A stretch of 64,000 nt of DNA from Alligator mississippiensis (taxonomy: Eukaryota > Chordata > Crocodylia > Alligatoridae). The notes under the pieces were generated by a model, which worked only from the letters and a program-made list of their open reading frames with translations, made no database searches and was not told the origin of the DNA. Position numbers and translations under genes: made by a program. The DNA is taken from assembly GCF_030867095.1 (NCBI RefSeq), contig NC_081837.1, forward strand, positions 16,758,501 to 16,822,500. Direction: 5' to 3'. Positions 10,060 to 21,910 of the stretch are shown here, in pieces (position 1 is the first letter of the stretch; the number at the start of each line of letters is the position of its first letter).

Positions 10060-13000
10060 TTTCTTGTTTAGACTCAGGTCCCAGTAGCACTCAGTTCCCT
10101 CCTGTGTATCTTCTATGAAGACAGAGTTTGGTGCTTTTGAAAATATTCCTTTTAGTTGCGTGGGCAAGATGCATCTTTCTATTTCTTACTGTGCTTTGTT
10201 GATTTTGGGATAGTGCTTATTTGGTTATAATATACCAACAAGACTCTGCACAGAAATGCAGAACTGGTCTGGTGACTCATGGTAACCAGACCAAGTGGAT
10301 CCAATTTATTCTTCAAAGCTGGAACATAAAGGCTGAGAAGCTCTTGCAGGTAAAAGAGCTAAAGAATGAGAATAAGAGGGTTTACATGAAATTGCCCCAA
10401 ATACTTAAGCTAAAGTTTACGCGTGTAAATACAGCAGACTTCACTTATATGCATATTGGAGAAAGGCACCATGGCTTCACTGCATTACAAGATGCTGGCC
10501 CCAGGTCCTTGCCTACTCCTCACACTGTAGCAAACACTGGCTATCTGCACATCACCTAAGTGTTAGGCAAGAGCACAGTCACACTGTTTACAATACTTTG
10601 TAACCCAAGATACTCTATTTACTGGTAACTGCATCATTGGTAAAACTGACAAGAAGCCATCAAATTCAAAGCTTCTATAGCAACCTTGAACTAGCTAGGT
10701 CCAGGCAATTTCAAGGTTATTTGGAGGTGCTCTGAGAAACAAAGAGCCTTAATGAGGCAGGAAAAGTCTGTTCCTCTATTTAATGAACAGTGCTTACATT
10801 GAAAGGGTCTAACTGCACATCCTTTCTTCAGTCCCCAGGCTAAAACAACCATATATCACAAAGCCCTGATTTCAAATAATAATGGGGGGGGGCACTCACA
10901 GATCCACAGTCCCTTTCATTCAAGAAATCAGAGATGTTTCCTTTGGCATCTCCAATGAATAATGGTGGATGTCAGGGCAAGTATTACATTGGAGACGGAT
11001 CACACTAGAGTGACTAGAACTATCCAGTTCAATACTCTCCATATATAGCATCCACTTCTGCCACTGAAGGAGACAGGCTATTGGGCTAGATGGACCATTT
11101 GTCTGACTTATGTTCTTAAGAATTTATGTGCTTTTCAACCACTAAACCTCATGACTCCTACCCCCCCCCACCCCCCCAGTAAAGTAGACAGGTATTCTAT
11201 CCCTTCTACAGGTGGGGAATCTTAGACATGAATCAATGAAAGCAAGACTTTTCAGTAAATCAAAAACAGGACTAGACCAGAAAGAACTTAGGGGTCCTCT
11301 AGTGCTCCAACTCCTGAATGACACCGCCCAGCACCAACCTCACTAACTTGGGGGGGGAATTCCCAGATACTTTAAAACACTGTCCCCAACAAATAGGACC
11401 TCAGGAAGACATCTGAGCATAGCTCAGGACCACATATTTTAGATGCCAGTTATATGGCTTTGATGGCATAGTAAAATACTGCTTCAAAAGGCAGTACCTC
11501 CTCAGTGGAAAAGCATTCAAGGGGCACTGTTTACTTTACAATCCTAAGAGCGCTGAAACTCTCAGCAGCACCAGAAAATGTGGGAAATGCTACTTAAAAG
11601 CTACTGAAAGCAGAGGAGTTATGGCAACTTCTCCAGTGCTGGACCCAAAACCAGGCTGGACTCTGCTAAGCCAAATCTCAGGCTTAGGAATTCTTGCGGG
11701 CCAGATTCTCAGTTGGCATAAAGTAGTGTAAATGAGCTCAGGGGACTGATACCAGCTTGAAAAAAAAATCAGAGCTCATGGCTGAAAGTAGGTTGTAGCC
11801 ACAACTTCCCAGCTGTTCTCTGCAAATTAACATCTAGCATATGGGAATCAACTGCATGGCGCACAGGTGAAGGAATGTATGGGGAAGAAGCCAGGGATGG
11901 GGTTACAGCCTGGAGGCTAGTAAAAACCAAGGGTTTAGGGAGGACAGAGCAAGCCCGTCCTTAAGAGAGTTTCAACCATGTTGGCTAGAACAGTCTACCG
12001 TAATGTCTCAGTGGTGGGAAGAAGGGCTGCTGTGGCTCAGCTGGGGTTAGCAGTTAAATCCAATGGTCTAGCAGAATAAGGAACAGAAAGTATGAGGTGC
12101 CATGGGGGAAATAGTAACAAGCCTGCGAAGAACAGAGCTGCAGTCCCTTGTAACCAACACTGGGAAGAGGTCGCTTTTGGCATCAGCATCGTGGAAATCC
12201 TCCAGCAGCCCTTCTTATCTTGCCCTAATGCTGCTGCTGCCTGCATGCCAACTCCTGAAGCCTGCCTATGATTACTTCCTAGCTAATCTGCCCAGGACAA
12301 CAGCTGTGACTTGCTCCTAATCCAGCGTGTGGAATCCGCCTCTGCAGCTGTCACTACCCTTGAGTAGACATGTTGGGCCCATGACCACTGGCTTCCTGTT
12401 ATTCTCCTAGTTTCCTCTGAAGAGCCTGCTTTCAGGTCTCACAGCTAATGAGAAGGCAATGGCCCACTTTTTTTCCTAGAAGTGTTTCCAGCAGAGGGTT
12501 TTTCACCTCCAGCACATTCTGAAAGTCAGTCTGAAGGTCACCTGATCACTTAGAAAGGTTGAGAGGCAAGGAGGCTCACACACAGAAACCGGGATTTGGC
12601 TCAAACAAGGACAGGAGAAAATAAGAGGTAAAAGCATAAAGGTCACAGCAAAATGCAAAATAGAGCACGTAGCTTTGTGGGGTCAGTAATGTATCAAATA
12701 CCCCCAGCCCTAGCAGTACCCAGTTGGAATCCCAACAGGGTCCTTTAATTTAGCACATCAGCCCTTCACAAACATTTTATCCTGCTGGGGAGACTTTCAG
12801 GTAAAATGCTCTACAATGAATTAGCTGCTGCAACATTAAAGACACCATCCCACAGTAACAGAACTCCAGGGACCATGGCCAACATCATCACTCCCCTACC
12901 CTAGTGGTTCCACCCCACAGGAAGCAGATGCATTTCAGTGGTGCTGCAACAATATAGTTTGCTGAGTGTTTTGGAATCTACTGAAGTGAAAGGGATCTGA

Positions 13001-13280
13001 GAGATTCAAGACAACAGATGGCACCAGTAGGTGTTTTCATGATTCAGGGTCAGAGCATCCTTCTGCTGAGGAAGAATATTTTGTTTACAGGTTGGCTTGA
13101 AGGACAAAACTGTTCGATGCCCCTTCCCCAGGCTGTTCACAAAATTAGGCTGTTCTGCATTAAGAACTGGACCCACTGCTGAGTGCTGTGAACATTGACT
13201 CATTGCAATTCTGGCACAAATTCTCAGTAGCAATTCAATCCCACTGGCTGTAACTACAGTCAGAAATGGGTGGGTGTGGG
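10060..13280. other. DTX2 intron, mostly unassigned
   Basis: No exon recognised. A segment at about 11065-11115 (TATTGGGCTAGATGGACC) is a worn LINE/CR1-like tail. C-rich and G-rich homopolymers occur near 11161-11180 and 10884-10893. Confidence 0.4.
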
Positions 13281-13295
13281 TGAGTTTGGGGAGAA

Positions 13296-13442
13296 CTGGC
13301 TACCAGTTAGAGCAAGGTTTGAGTCAGGGTACCTGGGTTCGATTCATAGCTACACCACTAAGACAGCAACGGAAAGAGGCAGCCACAGTGTGAGCCTGGG
13401 TGATCTCTGCCAGAAAATTCTGAGCACCACCCAAACAGGGAT
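13296..13442 (+). repeat. MIR SINE
   Basis: The segment TTAGAGCAAGGTTTGAG followed by ACCTGGGTTCGATTC matches the tRNA-derived head of MIR, with a B-box-like GGTTCGATTC, followed by CACCACT and a decayed core. MIR is an ancient amniote SINE. Confidence 0.65.
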
Positions 13443-13799
13443 GTCAGTGGCCTAAGAAAGATTGGTACCGAGCCAGTTAGGGCCTTACAGATCTCGCTCA
13501 CTCCACATGACCTGCTAAGGAAGGACCTCACTCAGGACACCTCCTTAAACACACTTCCTCGCTAGGCCCAACCCAGTCGTAGCTCGGTGACTAATGTTAG
13601 AGTTATAAAGTATAACTATGAGCCAGGCCTGTTACTGTGCAGGCTGTGCTGGTGTCTGTACACATCAGACAGCTGATCAATCAGATGCAGTTGTCAAAAA
13701 GATTAGAAAGTAGGGGTCCTTTTCCAGGGCCTTCAAAGTAAATTTGAGGTGCTGCATTAAGCTCCATCACGTGCTGTGAGGAAGGCATTACCCCATCCT

Positions 13800-14070
13800 A
13801 TAGATGGGGAAACTGAGGCACAGAAGGGCTCCCATTTCCAAAAGCAGTCATTAACTGTGGGTGTCCAGAGCAAGATCTAATTTTCCAGAGGTGAGCAGAC
13901 ACTTAGGAGCTCTGAGGGTGCAGGGAAACAGAATGGACCCAAATTGTCTAAGGGTAATTATCCCAACTGAACAGATATTGAACCACTGGCTTGAGTGACC
14001 TCAGAAGCAGAAACTGTGAAGAGAACCCAGGCCTCCTGGCTCTTAATCGTGTACCTTATCCACAATGGCT
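13800..14070 (-). repeat. Possible antisense MIR-like remnant
   Basis: GATGGGGAAACTGAGGCAC at 13804 and GAACCCAGGCCTCCTGG at 14024 are the usual antisense ends of MIR-like SINEs. They are separated by about 200 bp of unrelated sequence, so this may be an interrupted copy or two fragments. Confidence 0.4.
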
Positions 14071-14431
14071 AACCTACCCGCCTTCCTAGAAGATGGGGAA
14101 AACCCCAGGAGAATGAGCGCAAGCAGGCAGCTTTCTATATCATTCTGGGGATCAGGTGTTGACAGAATCCTGCACGGGGTGCAGAGCCAAGCCCAAACAG
14201 CTGGTGCTACTGTCCAAGGGAACAGGGCACTCAAACCACAGCATTTTAATCATAAAGGAGGCCTTTTTATACAGTTCTTCTTGAGTGTGGGTGTGTGGGG
14301 TGAGGGAGGAAAAGGAGAGCCCTTTGCAAGATCCTGACCCTACAGTGATGTAAGCACAAGCTCCCACTAGTGAGCTCATTGATTTCCTAAGAGGACAGGA
14401 CTTGCATGTAGCCAGGTAAGAGATCTTTTAC

Positions 14432-14711
14432 CCGTGTCCTGCCGGAACTGCATCAGGCTTGGGATATCGATGACGTATGGGGCCAACATGGCATCTGCAT
14501 GGCCCAAGGGGATGCTATTATTAGCAGGCCCTGGCCCCAAGCGCTTCCCCTTCTGCTGAGAGGCCTGGAAAGACTGTTCGATGTAGCTGCACACGCTCCC
14601 TTGGTATGGCCTCCACTTGCCAAATTCATCTTGCCACTCCCACACTGCCACGGCTCCAGGGCTGCCACTCCCCGGCACAGGAGCGGAGAGTCCCGATGGT
14701 GCTGCTGCCAT
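14432..14711 (-). CDS. DTX2: DTX2 first coding exon with start codon and first WWE domain
   Basis: The exon starts at 14727 after acceptor TTCTCGCTTTTAG and has 16 nt of 5' UTR. The ATG at 14711-14709 has A at -3 and G at +4, a strong context. Residues 1-22 are a small Ala/Gly/Pro/Ser leader. WWE1 spans about 23-92, with the [11 protein letters not shown] core, [25 protein letters not shown] and FRQDTG. Human DTX2 has the same blocks at the same spacing. Paired WWE domains in Deltex proteins contact the Notch ankyrin repeats; WWE modules elsewhere bind ADP-ribose. Donor ACGG|GTAAAA is phase 1 and joins exon 7181-7787 to give RQDTG-TMRAV. The start is supported by the acceptor just upstream and by the similar length of the human leader. 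Confidence 0.95.
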
Positions 14712-14989
14712 AGTTCAAGGTCTTACGCTAAAAGCGAGAAGAGCCAGGGAGGTTGACTGGCCAGCCCTCAAACCATCCTTTTTAACAGCATTTGTCAGGC
14801 CTGCAAAGAAAAGCAAAGACAAGATATGCAAAGTTAAGGAGAGCACTCCAGGGCTGGAAGCAAAGGAATGGGAGAAACCCTGTTAAATGGGGGAAGGTCT
14901 GAAGTCAGAGGGTCACGTTGCTGAATGATTCGAGGGGCTATGACAAAGCTAGTTTTCATTCCATCCAGGAAGAGCGCACACCAACTGCT

Positions 14990-15108
14990 GAAACTTCCTT
15001 AGCCTGACGAAGGGTTTTTGAACCCGAAAGCTTGCTTAATAAATATTTTCCAACTATTTGGGTTGGTCTAATAAAAGATATCAAATTCACCCAAGGAACC
15101 TTGTCTGC
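14990..15108 (+). repeat. Reptile retroposon 3' tail
   Basis: Contains CCTGACGAAGGG, CCGAAAGCTTGC and TTGGTCTAATAAAAGATATC. The same tail type occurs at 34762-34868 and, in antisense, at 51578-51685. I recognise it as a recurrent reptile interspersed repeat but cannot assign a parent LINE or SINE. It lies in the first DTX2 intron. Confidence 0.55.
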
Positions 15109-15109
15109 T

Positions 15110-17340
15110 CAAAGCTAGTCAGGTTCAGAACCAACAGGTAAAATGCAGCTGTGGGTGCTGCTTCAACCCTTTTGCCAACCCTGGTGGTTTTACAACCAAG
15201 CCATGCCTCTCCACAGCCCCCAGACTTCTAAATTACAGCAGAAGCTCTCTGGAGCAAACACTCTTGGCATTATACGCCACCAAGCACATTGCTGGTGCTT
15301 ACATATACAGGCAAACATTCCCAATTTTTGCTTTTCCTCATTTACTTTGCAGTACATCCACAGGCTCAGATCTCAACTCAGAGCCCCCACCAGGTCAGCC
15401 CTGCAGAGAGGTCCGACTCCAGACCAGAACCTATGAGCAAGCCCCTGTACACATGCATCACCAAAAGCATCCCTGCAGCATAGAGGGGACTCTGTCTGTT
15501 AATATACAATGTGATTCACAGAGCGAGTCCTCCACAATGACACAGGCACTTGGGAGCAAATGTTGGGGTTATGGGAGAGCAGGGCCCATTTAAGTCACAG
15601 TACAGTCATCTGCTGTCTGGAAGATGTTTCCCATGACAGCTGCTTTATTGAGAGGCTTGAGTCTCTCAGCAGCATCTGTCGGAGGCAGGCAACACAGAGA
15701 GAGACATCGCTTTAGGATGGAGGAAGATCCACTGCTGCAGGTGACACATCTACCAATCAGGTCTGGCTCGTTATTTCAGACTAATCACAATGGAAGACCA
15801 AGGCCACCTCCTGTCTGCGTTCCCCAAAGGAGAGCAGTGCTATATAGGGAAGAATGATAACATCCTTGGTAAAGCCTACATGGGTGACTCATAAACAAGT
15901 CCTAGTCCTCTTACCTTGGAATCACTGGTAGCAAATGAAACTCCTTCAGAGTGCTGTATGCTAAAAAAGTTCTTGCCCCAGGAATGAGACATGGATAGCT
16001 GGCAATAGCACGTCATGCATCAGGGCTGGGTATTCTACTGCGTGGGATCACAGATCACATGAATAAACCACAGGAACAAAACCCAACACCTACCTCTTGC
16101 TAGTTCTTTTTACACTGCGTTTCACACAAGCACCTGGCAACACTGCTCTGATAAGACGACTATCATTGTTTTGAAGCTAAACTCAAAGTGACCTAGTTCA
16201 GAGCACGCCTGCAGAGTTTCCCATGCAAGGCTGGTGCACAGCATATGCCCTGCACTCCCCCTAACTAAGGGTTTCTTGCTTTCCATATACTATACCATTA
16301 ACTGTAAGAACCAGCAGCAAAGCAAGCTGACAGTGGGAGGCTTTGCCTCCGTGTTGGAGGCATCGCACCACTTGTTTTTGTTCCTTTTAAAAATATAGTG
16401 GCAAAAGAAGGGGAAGAAAGATCAAAGCAGAAATCAATCTACTTACATGCCCTCCTCACCCTGTCATCTCCCGCAAAGCACTAATGCCCATGTGAGGTCA
16501 GCCTGTTACCTGGTACACAATAAAATCCTGGCTCACAATTGGCTGAAAATGATCAGGTAGGTACCACTTACTTCTTGGAGGGCCAACAATGCTTTTGAGT
16601 TCTGGACCCACATTAGCCAATCGGCTCAAGCATGCAAATTAGGGCATCCTGACTGGCTGCAGACAAGTTCTGTGTCAATATACGTTCACTGCCCAGGATA
16701 TAATGGATCCTATTTCCTGAACTTGGAAACTGACCCTTTAAAAGGGAGGAGGGTCTCAACCTATGCCAAAGTGTGCATCTGGATGAAACGCGAGCCTGCA
16801 GCTGTTTGGAAGGATTGTGAAACAATCCATGTGTGTTCCAGGGCCCAGCAAAACACTATGGTAACCTAAAGTTAGAACTGGACACAAGCAATCATGGAAC
16901 TGAGGACAGTTCTCTTAAAAAACCCCAGAAACATTTAGAAACCTGGAAATTCAAAATTAAAGTCACTCACACCTCCTTAACTCTGACCCTGGCCTCCAGC
17001 CTACTTCTTGAAAGATGGAGGCAGTTTGCAACAGGGTGTGGTAAGGACCTTAAGAAGTTTGTGGTCTCAATATGTGATATATCCACTGTATTACCATCAG
17101 GCACCAGTGGCAACTTGCTACAGCCTCAGATACTGCAGCTACATAGCAGCACAAACTCTCACAGCATGCCCATTGGCCTGCTACCTTCTGTTACTCACAG
17201 TACTTTTAATCAGCGATTCTGAACAAGGATGCTGTGGCCGCTGTCCTCCCCAGTCCAGTGCCCTGTTTCTATCTCAGTGGTGCCTATAGCTGCTCCTATA
17301 AGGACTGCAGTCTTGCCCCTGCTGCTCTCACCGTGTACCA
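15110..17340. other. DTX2 first intron, unassigned
   Basis: No exon with both splice sites or recognisable repeat was found. The open frames here are short and featureless. Confidence 0.4.
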
Positions 17341-17348
17341 GTTAGATC

Positions 17349-17493
17349 AGTGGTTCTTAACATTTTGTTAGCATCAAGGCAGCCTTCCATATCTTTCTGA
17401 ATTTAAATTGTAGCTCAGTGATTCTCAACTGGGGTGCCACAAAATTCAGAAAAGTTATGGAGGGAGGTCTTGAGGCTAAAAAGATTAAGAATC
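17349..17493. mobile_element. Small hAT family B-like remnant
   Basis: CAGTGGTTCTTAAC at 17349 and its complement GATTAAGAATCAC at 17481 bracket about 145 bp. A second internal terminus, CAGTGATTCTCAAC, begins at 17415. This may be one deleted copy or two overlapping fragments. No target duplication was resolved. Confidence 0.5.
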
Positions 17494-17499
17494 ACAGCC

Positions 17500-18895
17500 T
17501 TCAACTGCAGGAAATGGCTGTGCTACCATAGTGTCAAGCACAGTGAAGTCCTCTCTTTGCCAGCAGATCCTAATGCATGTAAAAAACCAAACTGTTCAAA
17601 CCTGAAATGTTTAAATTTGAGTTTGTTCTTCATGATTTATGCTGCTTGCTTGATTGTTAGCTTGGGCTCAGTTCCTGAATTCAGCTCTGCCTGTCCCTTG
17701 TGACTTGACTGGGCCTTGTGTGAGGACTAACCCACATGGATTTATTTAATTGTCAGATTTGGAGAAGTGAAGGAGGAAAACAGTCTTTGCAAATTTCACC
17801 TATGTTTCTGCTCATATTCACCTCTGTCTTCCCGAACTGGAGTAAAGCATTGCTGGGCTGGAGATCACGAGGCTGTAGGAGAAAACGATTTCTATTCTAT
17901 GAAAATCTTCCTACGTTATACTTAAAACCTCTCAACTGCAGCTCTAACATCCAGATGACAGAGTCCCTTTAAGTTTCTGCCAGTGCTAATAAAAACTAAA
18001 TGGCACAGTAGTATGCACCACAAGTGAAAAAGAAAAAACCACGGGAACCCTTGATCTGGGCTGTGATTGCAGGCTGTCTTTAAATACCAACATAAGGACA
18101 GTCTTACAATATGTGAGCCGTTTGAACATGTTATTCAAACAGGAGGGCACCCAGCAAAGAACCACCAGGCACTAACAACACATTCAGGAAACGGGAGGTC
18201 CACAAACAAGTGGCTACAGATAATCACCATGAAGGGATTACATTTGAATTAAGGGGCTGCTTTGGCTAAGCTAGCGGGCTCTCAGGCATCAAGGATTGGC
18301 AGCGTAGGTTCATTATATCACTGTGGGTACTCTGTACCCTCTGCAGTTCCAAAATCCCAAAAGGAAGAGCAAGGTCATGAGGTTTAACAAATGCCACTGC
18401 AAAGCTAATGCAATTTTAGGTTCATTCTGTTCTGAGCATGCAGAAATCCCAGAGCAATCATCAACCCTTGCTCAGAGCAGGCTAGGGGGAGGAGAGGGTA
18501 CAGCTGCAGAGCATCCTTGGGGCCTTTTCTGTTCCCCAGCCCCACAGGCCAGAGCAGACCCTGCCAGATCTCCAATTAAGCAGCACAGTGAAACTTACTA
18601 GAATCACATCAGTTCCAGGCAGCCCCCCTGCATCAGGGTAGGTTATGCAACCTCCCTCCATCATCCCTACATCAGCTTTTACTGGAGCCAAAAACCACCT
18701 CTTAGAAATACATGTATTCCTGATTTGGGGTTCAGAGCAAGCCAGGGGCTGCCCCAGCCACCTGGTTAGGAATTCATAGATGCGAAAGAAAGACCAATCA
18801 AAAACTCGCTCTGGCCTGAGAGTCAGGAGAGCTGGGTTCAAGTCACTCAGAAAACAAAACAGAAGCAGTGAAACAGAGTGAAACATGCACCTACC
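17500..18895. other. DTX2 first intron, unassigned
   Basis: No recognised feature. A 179-codon minus-strand open frame over 18482-19021 runs into a family B hAT copy and has no recognisable domain. Confidence 0.4.
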
Positions 18896-18903
18896 CTCTA
18901 GAT

Positions 18904-19206
18904 CAGTGATTCTCAACCTTTCTAGACTCCAAGCACCCATTGATAGCCTGAAGACACCACTCAGAAAATGCCAGCTCTTTGTATTCACACTTTCTTTGAC
19001 TACAGAGAAATAATCGAGCAATTATTTCTGAGTTCTTTCTGTTGCAAAGAACTCCGAAAAAACACAACAGGTCAGAATACCTGTGTTTGCCTTGTGAGTC
19101 ATGTTTGTACACCTACCAGCACTAATACTGTGTGGCACCCCGTGGCACCTCTGAAAGGATCTCAAGGCACCCCACAGGTGCTGTGGTACCCTGTTGAAAA
19201 TCACTG
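18904..19206. mobile_element. hAT-type MITE, family B, full copy
   Basis: Starts CAGTGATTCTCAACC and ends GTTGAAAATCACTG. Flanking 8-mers CTCTAGAT (18896-18903) and CTCTTGAT (19207-19214) match at 7 of 8. Internal blocks TTTGACTACAGAGAAATAA and GGATCTCAAGGCACCCC are shared with copies at 5080/6440, 23346 and 32382. This is the best-preserved family B copy in the window. Confidence 0.85.
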
Positions 19207-19214
19207 CTCTTGAT

Positions 19215-20730
19215 AAGGCCAATTTCAGCCATGACCCTACGCAGAAATTCGGAGGCAAAACAAGTTGGGGGTGATGCTGTCATTTGTCCCAGGAAGTGTG
19301 CAAATGGAAGATGAATTTACCCACTTGTGCATGAACTTAATATTCCTGGCAAGATATACGAAAAGACTGGGCTAGAAGGAAATCAGCAACTTGCTAAGTC
19401 ACAAAAATTAACAGAGCCAAAAGATAGAATAGCACCCACCCAGACCCAGGAGCAGCATTATGTCAGTGACTACAAGGTAACAAGTCCCAGCACCTAGTCC
19501 AACAGAGAAATCAGATTAATAGGTTTCCTTCTGGTTTTTGCAGTCAGATTTCAACATGCTTTAGGATGAGTCAGAAGTCCAACTCCCATAGGCAGCCTGA
19601 GCCTTTGTGTCATCCAACTCGCATCAAATCTTGTCACCTTCCATTACAACATACGCCAATTTGAAGCCCCGTAAGACACAGGGAGATATAAATGAGACAT
19701 GGCATGCCACAAATGAGGACACATCACAAGAGAAGAACAATACACAGCACTGCTCACATCTGCCGGCATAAATACCATCAAGCAGTTACGATCATCCACA
19801 GATCTATCTACAAGGTTCTTTTACAGTGCCAGTCTCAGTCTGACAAGTCAAAAGGAGTTTAAGGAAGTCATGCTGATCTATGTGAATGCTAATGGAAGAA
19901 TTAACAACTGCCAAGTAAAAGCAAGGGAAGGACTCACCCAGCCTGATATGAGAGATTAGAGAACCATAAATTCCATTTCGGGACCTTGCAATCACTGCAC
20001 TTGCCTGCAGATTATGAAGTGAAGATTGCAAGCGGATTTGAGATCAGCAGAATGATTTTCCAGCATTAAAGACTTCCTACCATCAGCAATTTATAAACTG
20101 CAGGAGCTTTAATCAAGATAAGGGACCCCCTGGACAGAGCCCTTTAGGAAAGCAGCTGTCAGTTATGATTTAGAGAGATGACAGATAAAGAAAGAATGGT
20201 CTGTTTCTACAGATGGCGAAGCTGAAGCAGTAATGTGACCTGCTTATGATCTCAAAGAAGACCATAGCAGAGCCAAAAAGTGAACTCAGTAATTCAGTCT
20301 GAAGTTGGTACTTTAACAAACAGGCCTTTTCCCACCACTTCCCACTTTAACCCCAATGGAAGCAAGTGTGATGAATATTTTCTTAGGGTGTTGCTCAAAT
20401 ACAAAGTTAGGGAAGACTGCATTAAAAACTCCCAGCAGAAGGGACTGTTTGTTCAAAAGCAAACAGCAAGAGCCTAAGAGCAAACCAGAACATAAGCAAA
20501 ACTGAAACTGATACTGCTCAGTCAAAGGTCACTGTAGTAAACTACTAAAAGTCAAAAATGGATTGTCAATTCAAGCAGTTTAGGAGACACAATAGCTCTT
20601 AGCCACAGCAGGAAGGAAATCCGATTTAAAAACTTCCAGTGCCCCGTTAAAGAATCCTAATCAAGAAACCATCGTAATTTGAAGGCAGGCACCACACCTA
20701 AGTGTCAAGGTGCACAATTACCTAGGGAGA
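19215..20730. other. DTX2 first intron, unassigned
   Basis: A possible worn antisense MIR lies at about 20205-20325 (TACAGATGGCGAAGCTGAAG). Nothing else recognised. Confidence 0.4.
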
Positions 20731-20737
20731 CTGGCCT

Positions 20738-20895
20738 AAAGTTCAAACACTAACCTGGGAACTTGGGTTCCAGTCCCTGCTTAGCGCTGGGTGACTCTAA
20801 ATAAGTCACTGCATCTCTCTGCCTCAGCGTCCCACCAGTAGAAGGGGGGTAAGAGCACTGCTCTACCGCATGAGACTTCACCAGAGATTAGGATG
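20738..20895 (+). repeat. MIR SINE
   Basis: GGAACTTGGGTTCCAGTCCC and the following CTGGGTGACTCTAAATAAGT, then TCTCTCTGCCTCAG, follow the MIR consensus order (head, core, tail). It lies just downstream of the DTX2 promoter island, in the first intron. Confidence 0.7.
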
Positions 20896-21755
20896 CGATT
20901 GTATACTATGACAAGAATACACAAACTTACTGCCAGTTCCTAGAGCAGCAGCTCAGACTCCAGCCCCTGCAACCAGACCACGAACAGGCAGAGCCGTTCT
21001 GGGTCCAGATGCAGGTTCAGAGCCAGGGGTCGGATCCTGCTGAGCATACCAGACGCAGTGTTTATCGCCATAAACAGTCCCCTTGTGGCCTACAAGACAA
21101 CTCTCAGAGCGTGACTGCACTGAACAGGTTCGCTGTTACGCTGGCTGGGGATGTGAAAACATTGCACCACTAACGAACAAGTTTCGCCGGCACTTCTCGC
21201 AATCCAGACCAGGGCCTTGGTAACCAGTGTTCGCAGGCTCTGATCCCAAAGACGCGAGAGTGAAATTCCTTAAAGCCGAGACAAAGGATACAATTTTCAG
21301 GAGCCGGGGAGCCAGAGTCTGGCTTTTCCAGGAGCGCGAGTCTCACTGCACCTCGGGGGATTTGGACAGCGAGAGGCCCGCGTCGCTCCCGGGAGCCACT
21401 GGCCCACACCCCCGCGGGCAGCTCCCACGGGCCCGGCTGCTCCGACCCGCCGACAGCACTGGAGCCGGTGGGGATGCAGTAAAACTCCCGCTCGTGTCGG
21501 GGCCTCAATCCCCATCCAGAGGGAGGCGGACAGGCCCGGTCGCGCTGACGGCCACGCGTGACACCGGCTCCGGGGCCTAGTGCGGCCGCCGCGGAGGGGC
21601 ACGGGCACGGCTTGGGGGCGACCGCGGCCCCGGGCTCCCGCGGGTGGTGGGGGGGAGGGGCTCCCAGAGGGCGGCAGGGGCAATTGGCTGGAAGCTGCCG
21701 GGACCCCCGCGGCCCCACACCCGCCTGCTCCCCTCGGCCCGGGACCCAGGCTCAC

Positions 21756-21845
21756 CGTGGCGGTGCGGCTCCTCAAACGACGGCGACCACGACTGGGCAA
21801 CGACTTCCCGGCGCAGCCCGGCGAGCCCCAGCGCGCATGCGCCCG
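21756..21845 (-). other. DTX2: Probable non-coding exon 1 of DTX2
   Basis: On the minus strand a good donor, CGCCACG|GTGAGC, ends at 21756. Transcription would begin just inside the ZNF143/NRF1 cluster, at about 21830-21850; the exact start cannot be read from sequence. No in-frame ATG with coding character follows. The acceptor at 14728 is the first downstream candidate with a coding exon; additional non-coding exons cannot be excluded. Confidence 0.6.
21833..21842. promoter_or_regulatory. NRF1 binding motif
   Basis: GCGCATGCGC is the perfect NRF1 palindrome, typical of CpG-island promoters of widely expressed genes. It lies near the inferred DTX2 transcription start. Confidence 0.75.
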
Positions 21846-21851
21846 CGCGGG

Positions 21852-21870
21852 GCATGCTGGGGGATGTAGT
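21852..21870 (-). promoter_or_regulatory. ZNF143 (STAF/SBS) motif
   Basis: The minus strand reads ACTACATCCCCCAGCATGC, a near-exact match to the promoter-proximal ZNF143 consensus (ACTACA, three unspecified bases, CCCAGCATGC). Its orientation and position immediately upstream of the inferred minus-strand start fit DTX2 regulation. Confidence 0.8.
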
Positions 21871-21910
21871 CCCGGCGGGCGGGGCCGCGCGCTAGGGGGC
21901 GGGGCGAAGC

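Larger units (their letters stand above)
21170..21910 (-). promoter_or_regulatory. DTX2: CpG-island promoter of DTX2
   Basis: The only strongly CpG-rich island in the window whose CpGs are not explained by a repeat. It has GC boxes (GGGCGGGGC at 21877-21885; GGGGGCGGGGCG at 21895-21906), an NRF1 palindrome and a ZNF143 motif, and no TATA box in the position expected for minus-strand initiation. It lies about 7 kb upstream of the DTX2 start codon, as expected for a gene with a non-coding first exon. CpG-island promoters often fire both ways, so a divergent plus-strand transcript is possible, but no exon was identified. Confidence 0.85.

Noticed and set aside
13296-13442. Possible tRNA gene with a GGTTCGATTC B-box
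   Set aside because: The context matches a MIR SINE, and no cloverleaf with acceptor stem could be formed by eye.
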